DNA of 64,000 bases from CAWGJC01 sp965276665 (GTDB lineage: Bacteria > Pseudomonadota > Alphaproteobacteria > Acetobacterales > Acetobacteraceae), in assembly GCA_965276665.1 (NCBI GenBank), contig OZ255620.1, forward strand, positions 2,170,001 to 2,234,000. The letters run 5' to 3'. A program made the position numbers and the translations under genes. The notes under the pieces were generated by a model. The model saw only the letters and a program-made list of their open reading frames with translations, was not told the origin of the DNA and did not search any database. How positions within the stretch are numbered: position 1 is the stretch's first letter; every line of letters begins with the position of its first letter. Positions 60,165 through 64,000 of the stretch are shown piece by piece.

Positions 60165-61148
60165 ATGTCCGCCGCGGCTGCATCGCCCCCCTGCTGCACG
60201 CTCAAGCATCCGCTGTTCGCGACGCTCGACAATGTGTGCTTTCGCCGCTCCGAGACCGGCGACCTGCCGGTCATGAGCATGCTCCTGGGCGAGCGCTGGG
60301 CGGCGTTGCCGCTCGCCGCGCTGCAGGCCGAGCTCGCCATCGCGCCGGACTCGCCGGACGGCCGGATGCTCGCCCTGGTGGCGGAGGCGCTCGATTTCGT
60401 CACCATACTGCGCCCCGGCGAGGCGCTGCCGGCGGAGGTGATCACCGGGGATGCGAGCTGGTCGCCGGACGGGCTGCATTTCCAGCTCGCCGCGGCGCGG
60501 GTGAAGCTGCAGCTCACCGCCTGGATCGCGGATGACCCGGACACCGAGGCTTTGTCGCCCGACCGGCTGCTGATGCGCGTCGAGGAGCCTGCGACGCGGC
60601 AGCGCCTGCAGGAGGCGGTGGTCCGCGCGGCCGTGGTGATGGACCTGCCGGGACCGGATTCGGTGCTCGCGCTGATCGAGGAGCTGGCGGCCGAGCTCGC
60701 CTTCATCGAGGCGCTCCGCGATCGGCTGCTGCGTCCGGTGGCGGCACTCGCCAGGCGGATCGGCGGCATCGCCGTCCGGCGCCTCGACCCGACGCATCAG
60801 GAGGCTGTCACCCAGGTGCAGCGTTTGCTCGCAATCGGCCTGCGCGAGATCCGCAGCCGGTTCGACGAGCTGGACGCGCAGACCGGCGAGGTGATGGCGG
60901 CGCTGCGCAACATCGCCCACCAGAAGCGCTTCATCCGCGGCCAGCGGGACTGGCTGTTCCGCAGCCAGCGCGCCTGGACCACGACGCTCGCCGATTGGGG
61001 GAGCGCCAGCAACGACACGGTCGACCAGCTCTGGGCGCGGATCGACCGGACCTATCACTTCCTGGCGCCGCGCTTCATGCCGGTGACGGAATGGCAATCG
61101 CATTTCCGCCCCGCCCGCAACCCGCAGCGCAGCCAGATGACCTGGTAG
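60165..61148 (+). CDS. Hypothetical protein with a helical C-terminal half
   Basis: This 327-residue protein is not recognised. The N-terminal part has FATLDNVCFRRSETGDLPVM and a mixed fold. Residues about 140-240 are long amphipathic helices (LALIEELAAELAFIEALRDR, FDELDAQTGEVMAALRNI), probably a coiled coil. The C-terminus has conserved-looking aromatic residues (DWLFRSQRAWTTTLADWG, RTYHFLAPRFMPVTEWQSHF). No signal peptide or membrane segment is seen. It is divergent from the EAL gene and may take part in the same signalling, but that is inference. Confidence 0.6.
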   Translation: MSAAAASPPCCTLKHPLFATLDNVCFRRSETGDLPVMSMLLGERWAALPLAALQAELAIAPDSPDGRMLALVAEALDFVTILRPGEALPAEVITGDASWSPDGLHFQLAAARVKLQLTAWIADDPDTEALSPDRLLMRVEEPATRQRLQEAVVRAAVVMDLPGPDSVLALIEELAAELAFIEALRDRLLRPVAALARRIGGIAVRRLDPTHQEAVTQVQRLLAIGLREIRSRFDELDAQTGEVMAALRNIAHQKRFIRGQRDWLFRSQRAWTTTLADWGSASNDTVDQLWARIDRTYHFLAPRFMPVTEWQSHFRPARNPQRSQMTW

Positions 61149-61453
61149 GCGCCGCTCCGGCGAACCAAGCCGGCGCGACGGACCACAATTCCCATGCAAC
61201 GTCTCGCGGCGCCGGCGCCGATTCCCGCTTGGGCGGCAACCGGCGCTGTTCTTGACTGCGCGGACACCCGGCAGAATGTCACCGATGCTTGAAGTCGCCC
61301 TTCAGCGTGCGGCCGGCGTTCTCCATCGGACTACGCTGCCTGCGCAGGGCCGCCGGCGGGCGAAGGGACTGGCTGACCCGGGAAACCACGAGGCTCGTGA
61401 GGGCCTGACCCGTCATCCGGGCCGGCACGAGCCGAAAGCGTGAGGGACCGCCA
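61149..61453. other. Intergenic stretch with a weak promoter
   Basis: No gene is seen in these 305 bases. TTGACT at 61252-61257 could be a -35 box, with a poor -10 (GAATGT at 61274-61279) after a 16-base spacer. A Shine-Dalgarno-like GTGAGGGA lies just before the next gene. Confidence 0.3.
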
Positions 61454-61816
61454 ATGCTGAGAGCTCTCGTCCTTGCCGTGCTGGTGCTGACCCCCGTGAC
61501 CGCGGTCGCGGAACCGCCGCCGGGCGCCGATCCGAACAGCCCGATCGCCCATTGGTTTCGCTCGCTGCACCGCAAGGGGGACGGCTTCCCGTGCTGCTCG
61601 CTCGCGGATTGCCGCGAGGTGAGCGCCAGGGCGCAGCCGAACGGGCGCTGGGCGATCCTCGCCAGCAAGGCCAGTTTCGATAACGGCGACGACCAGTGGC
61701 ACGAAGTCCCGCCCGACCGCGTCGTCACCGGCGTGAAAAACCCGCTCGGCAACCCGGTCGCGTGCTGGTCGCCCTGGATGGGCGTGATGTGCTTCGTCGG
61801 CCCCGACCTGTTCTGA
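61454..61816 (+). CDS. Small secreted cysteine-containing protein
   Basis: This 120-residue protein has a Sec signal peptide (MLRALVLAVLVLTPVTAVAE). The mature part has five Cys: the cluster FPCCSLADCREV and later PVACWSPWMGVMCFVG, so at least one disulfide is likely. SPIAHWFRSLHRKGDGFPCC and VPPDRVV are shared by short periplasmic proteins that I have seen in Rhizobiales and relatives, without known function. GTGAGGGA lies before the ATG. It is followed by a sulfatase after 170 bases. Confidence 0.7.
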   Translation: MLRALVLAVLVLTPVTAVAEPPPGADPNSPIAHWFRSLHRKGDGFPCCSLADCREVSARAQPNGRWAILASKASFDNGDDQWHEVPPDRVVTGVKNPLGNPVACWSPWMGVMCFVGPDLF

Positions 61817-61986
61817 GAGGCCGTTTGGAAACGTCCGGCCACGCGGCCTGGCGGCCGTCCGTCGAAGGACACCCGTCCTGCCGGTCCTTGCCTTGGTCCG
61901 ACTTCGTGCTAACCCGGTCCGGCGGAGGGCGCGGCGCGCGCGTCTTGCGCAAACGGGACGGATTTCCATCGAAGGAGGCTCGCGCC

Positions 61987-63420
61987 TTGGCAGGCCGACC
62001 GAACATCATCCTCATCATGACCGACCAGCAGCGCTACGACACCATCGGCGCGCTCGGCTTTCCCTACGCGGTCACGCCCAATCTCGACCGGATGGTGGCG
62101 AACGGCGTCGCCTTTTCCAATTGCCACATCACGGCGGCGAGCTGCGTGCCCTCCCGCGCCAGCCTGTTCACCGGCTACTACCCGCACACCACCGGCGTGC
62201 TCGCCAACGGCCAACCCTGGCAGCAAACCTGGGTGAGCCGGCTGCGCGAGAACGGCTATCACTGCGTGAACGTCGGCAAGATGCACACCATCCCGTACAA
62301 TTCGGAGTCCGGCTTCCACGAGCGCTACGTGGTCGAGAACAAGGACCGCTACCTGGAAGGCCGCTGGTATTTCGACGAATGGGACAAGGCGCTCGCGGCG
62401 AACGGGCTGATCAAGCAGCAACGCGAGCAATACCGGGAACGCGGCGACTACCGGGAGCGGCTCGGCGCCTTTGACTGGGAGCTGCCCGAGCACCTGCATT
62501 CCGACGCCTTCGTGGGCGACATGGCGAGCTGGTGGGTGAGAACCTATCCGCCCACTCAGCCGCTTTTCCTGCAGGTCGGCATGCCGGGGCCGCACCCGCC
62601 GTACGACCCGCCGCCGCGCTATTCCGCGCCCTATCTCGACCGCCGCGACCTGCCGCTGCCTGAACCCTCCGCGGCGGAGCTGGAAGGCCTGCATTCGGCG
62701 CTCCGCGAGAAGCGCCAGCACGATGTCGAGGTGGATCACGATTCCGTCGTGTGGAACCTGAACCCGACCCGCGAGCAGCTTCATCGCCTCTGGGCGCATT
62801 ATCTCGGCAACGTGACGCTGATCGACGAGCGGATCGGCACCTTGCTCCAAACGCTAGAGGCGCGCGGCTATCTGGAGGATGCGGTGGTGATCTTCACCTC
62901 CGATCACGGCGAATGCCTCGGCGATCACGGCCTGATCCAGAAATGGTCGATGTACGACGTGGTGACGCGCGTGCCGACCATCATCTGGTCGACCGCGGGG
63001 CGCTTCGCCGGCGGCCGCACGGTCGATGGATTGTGCCAGCTCTTCGATCTCGGCCCGACCATCCTCGAGCTCGCCGGCCTCGACGTGCCGGCGGATTTCG
63101 AGGCGCAAAGCCTGCTGGCGGCGCTGCAGGGTGGGGATTGGCATCCGCGGACCTACGTCTTCTGCGAGCAGGCCGGCGATGTCGCGCTCGGCGGCGTGGA
63201 GTTCTTCACCGGCATTCGCGACGAGCACTGGAAGCTCGTCGATTTCAAGGGCTCGAACGAGGGGCAGATGTTCGATCTGCGGACCGATCCGGGCGAGACG
63301 CGCAACCTGTGGAGCGATCCCGCGCATGATGCGACGCGCCGCCGGCTGCTCGATGCGATCCGCGACTGGCTGATCGACTCGAATTACCGCACGCGCGACC
63401 TGAATGTCGCGCACCGCTGA
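61987..63420 (+). CDS. Type I sulfatase, second copy
   Basis: This 477-residue sulfatase has PNIILIMTDQQRYDTIGALG and the formylglycine site ITAASCVPSRASLFTGYYPH, with Cys53 and Arg57 in the canonical CxPSR form. The metal motif VIFTSDHGECLGDHGLIQKW follows. There is no signal peptide. The start is TTG at 61987, supported by AAGGAGG at 61972-61978 with eight bases of spacing. It is followed by a convergent binding-protein gene of a sulfonate/taurine-type transporter, which fits uptake and hydrolysis of sulfur compounds. Relation to the first sulfatase is distant. Confidence 0.92.
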   Translation: MAGRPNIILIMTDQQRYDTIGALGFPYAVTPNLDRMVANGVAFSNCHITAASCVPSRASLFTGYYPHTTGVLANGQPWQQTWVSRLRENGYHCVNVGKMHTIPYNSESGFHERYVVENKDRYLEGRWYFDEWDKALAANGLIKQQREQYRERGDYRERLGAFDWELPEHLHSDAFVGDMASWWVRTYPPTQPLFLQVGMPGPHPPYDPPPRYSAPYLDRRDLPLPEPSAAELEGLHSALREKRQHDVEVDHDSVVWNLNPTREQLHRLWAHYLGNVTLIDERIGTLLQTLEARGYLEDAVVIFTSDHGECLGDHGLIQKWSMYDVVTRVPTIIWSTAGRFAGGRTVDGLCQLFDLGPTILELAGLDVPADFEAQSLLAALQGGDWHPRTYVFCEQAGDVALGGVEFFTGIRDEHWKLVDFKGSNEGQMFDLRTDPGETRNLWSDPAHDATRRRLLDAIRDWLIDSNYRTRDLNVAHR

Positions 63421-63483
63421 GCTGCGGGCGCGCTGACGCGCCACCCGGCGTGTCGGCGCGCTTCCGGTTCAGGTTCTCTCCGG

Positions 63484-64000
63484 TCAGGCCGAGATGAAGA
63501 GCTTGCCCTCGTAATACTGGCTCGGCGGCAAGGGTGATGGCACCGTGCCGAAACTCTTGAACATGGCGTTGAACGTGTTGAACCAGCCATCCACTGTGCC
63601 GTCATTCGTCATCCGCACGAGATCGGCGCTGGTGAGCAGCTTGACCGTGCTCGCCACCGCGCGCACCGCCTCGACGGAGACGCCGAGGAAGGCGGCGGAC
63701 AGCTCGATCGAGCGGTCGAAATTCGCCGCGCGGTAATCCATCGCCTTTTTCAGCACGCGCACGAAGCGGCGCACCAGATCGGGATTGGATTGCAGCATGT
63801 CGTTGCGCGCGACGAAGGTGTTGGCGAAGGAGGTCGCGGGATAGAAATCCTCGTCCTTCGCGAGCTCGCGCAGATCCGGCACCCGCCGCTTGATCACGTC
63901 GACCAGCGGATACCATAGGCCGGCGCCGTCGATCTGGCGGGAGGCGAAGGCGGCGACGATGGTGCTCGGATCCATCGGCACGACGTCGATGTCGGTGGCG
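63484..64000 (-). CDS. NitT/TauT-type substrate-binding protein, partial
   Basis: The C-terminal 171 residues of a periplasmic binding protein lie here; the frame is open to the window edge, so the N-terminus is outside. Segments are VPMDPSTIVAAFASRQIDGA, FANTFVARNDMLQSNPDLVR and FVRVLKKAMDYRAANFDRSI, typical of the SsuA/TauA/NrtA group. The end reads PPSQYYEGKLFISA. It probably belongs to a transporter operon beyond the window. It converges on the sulfatase gene. Confidence 0.75.
   Translation of the reverse strand, partial: ATDIDVVPMDPSTIVAAFASRQIDGAGLWYPLVDVIKRRVPDLRELAKDEDFYPATSFANTFVARNDMLQSNPDLVRRFVRVLKKAMDYRAANFDRSIELSAAFLGVSVEAVRAVASTVKLLTSADLVRMTNDGTVDGWFNTFNAMFKSFGTVPSPLPPSQYYEGKLFISA

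Noticed and set aside
61252..61279. Strong promoter
   Set aside because: The -35 is good but the -10 match is poor at every reasonable spacing; it is mentioned only as weak.

Overview
The window is 64 kb of high-GC, gene-dense bacterial DNA. Gene content points to an alphaproteobacterium: a PmtA-type phospholipid N-methyltransferase, a phosphoketolase-acetate kinase pair, a Tat-exported PaoABC aldehyde oxidoreductase, a Rhizobium-type asparaginase, and oxalate decarboxylase and cytochrome c remnants. A Rhodospirillales/Acetobacteraceae host is my best guess, from gene content only. I saw no rRNA, tRNA or CRISPR array.

Layout. 0-7 kb: an SDR oxidoreductase with a sugar-porter MFS, two coupled small unknown genes, a choline-kinase-like phosphotransferase, an alpha/beta hydrolase with a Cys nucleophile, and a DUF763 protein. 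7.2-9.9 kb: a decayed stretch with a broken IS5-like transposase, a cupin, and fragments of oxalate decarboxylase and a cytochrome c. 10-17.7 kb (minus strand): xfp-ackA and paoABC; both xfp and paoB carry short in-frame tandem repeats. 18.1-22.9 kb: a CorA-like remnant, then a membrane-lipid block of pmtA, an Mpo1/DUF962-like membrane protein, a class III aminotransferase and a variant phosphatidylserine decarboxylase. 23-30.2 kb: a LacI regulator divergent from an SsuABC/TauABC-type transporter, a YihU/GarR-like reductase and a split UxaA-type dehydratase/lyase. I read this as a regulated catabolic cluster, possibly for a C3 sulfonate, followed by a fragment of a lost MFS transporter.

30.3-46.5 kb: an orphan peptide-type binding protein, an M20 dipeptidase, glpD-glpK, a ClC channel divergent from a MarR regulator, a DUF899 protein, a minus-strand unit (S49 protease, M20 dipeptidase, aminomutase-like aminotransferase, MBL hydrolase), an amine oxidase and an asparaginase. 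46.6-50.5 kb: an old yellow enzyme, an MFS transporter and a sulfatase. 50.6-64 kb: an EAL fragment, a fasciclin protein, a secreted protein, a molybdate/tungstate-type uptake system whose permease and ATPase are fused, a GNAT, an aspartate-semialdehyde dehydrogenase, an SbmA/BacA-like ABC exporter, a DUF3253 protein, an EAL protein with a degenerate metal motif, two unknown proteins, a second sulfatase, and a NitT/TauT-type binding protein cut by the window end.

The theme is scavenging of varied small organic compounds (sugars, aldehydes, sulfonates or sugar acids, peptides, glycerol, sulfate esters) plus lipid remodelling. Long open frames antisense to real genes are a GC artefact and are left out. 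All family names rest on motif recognition by eye; no search was run.
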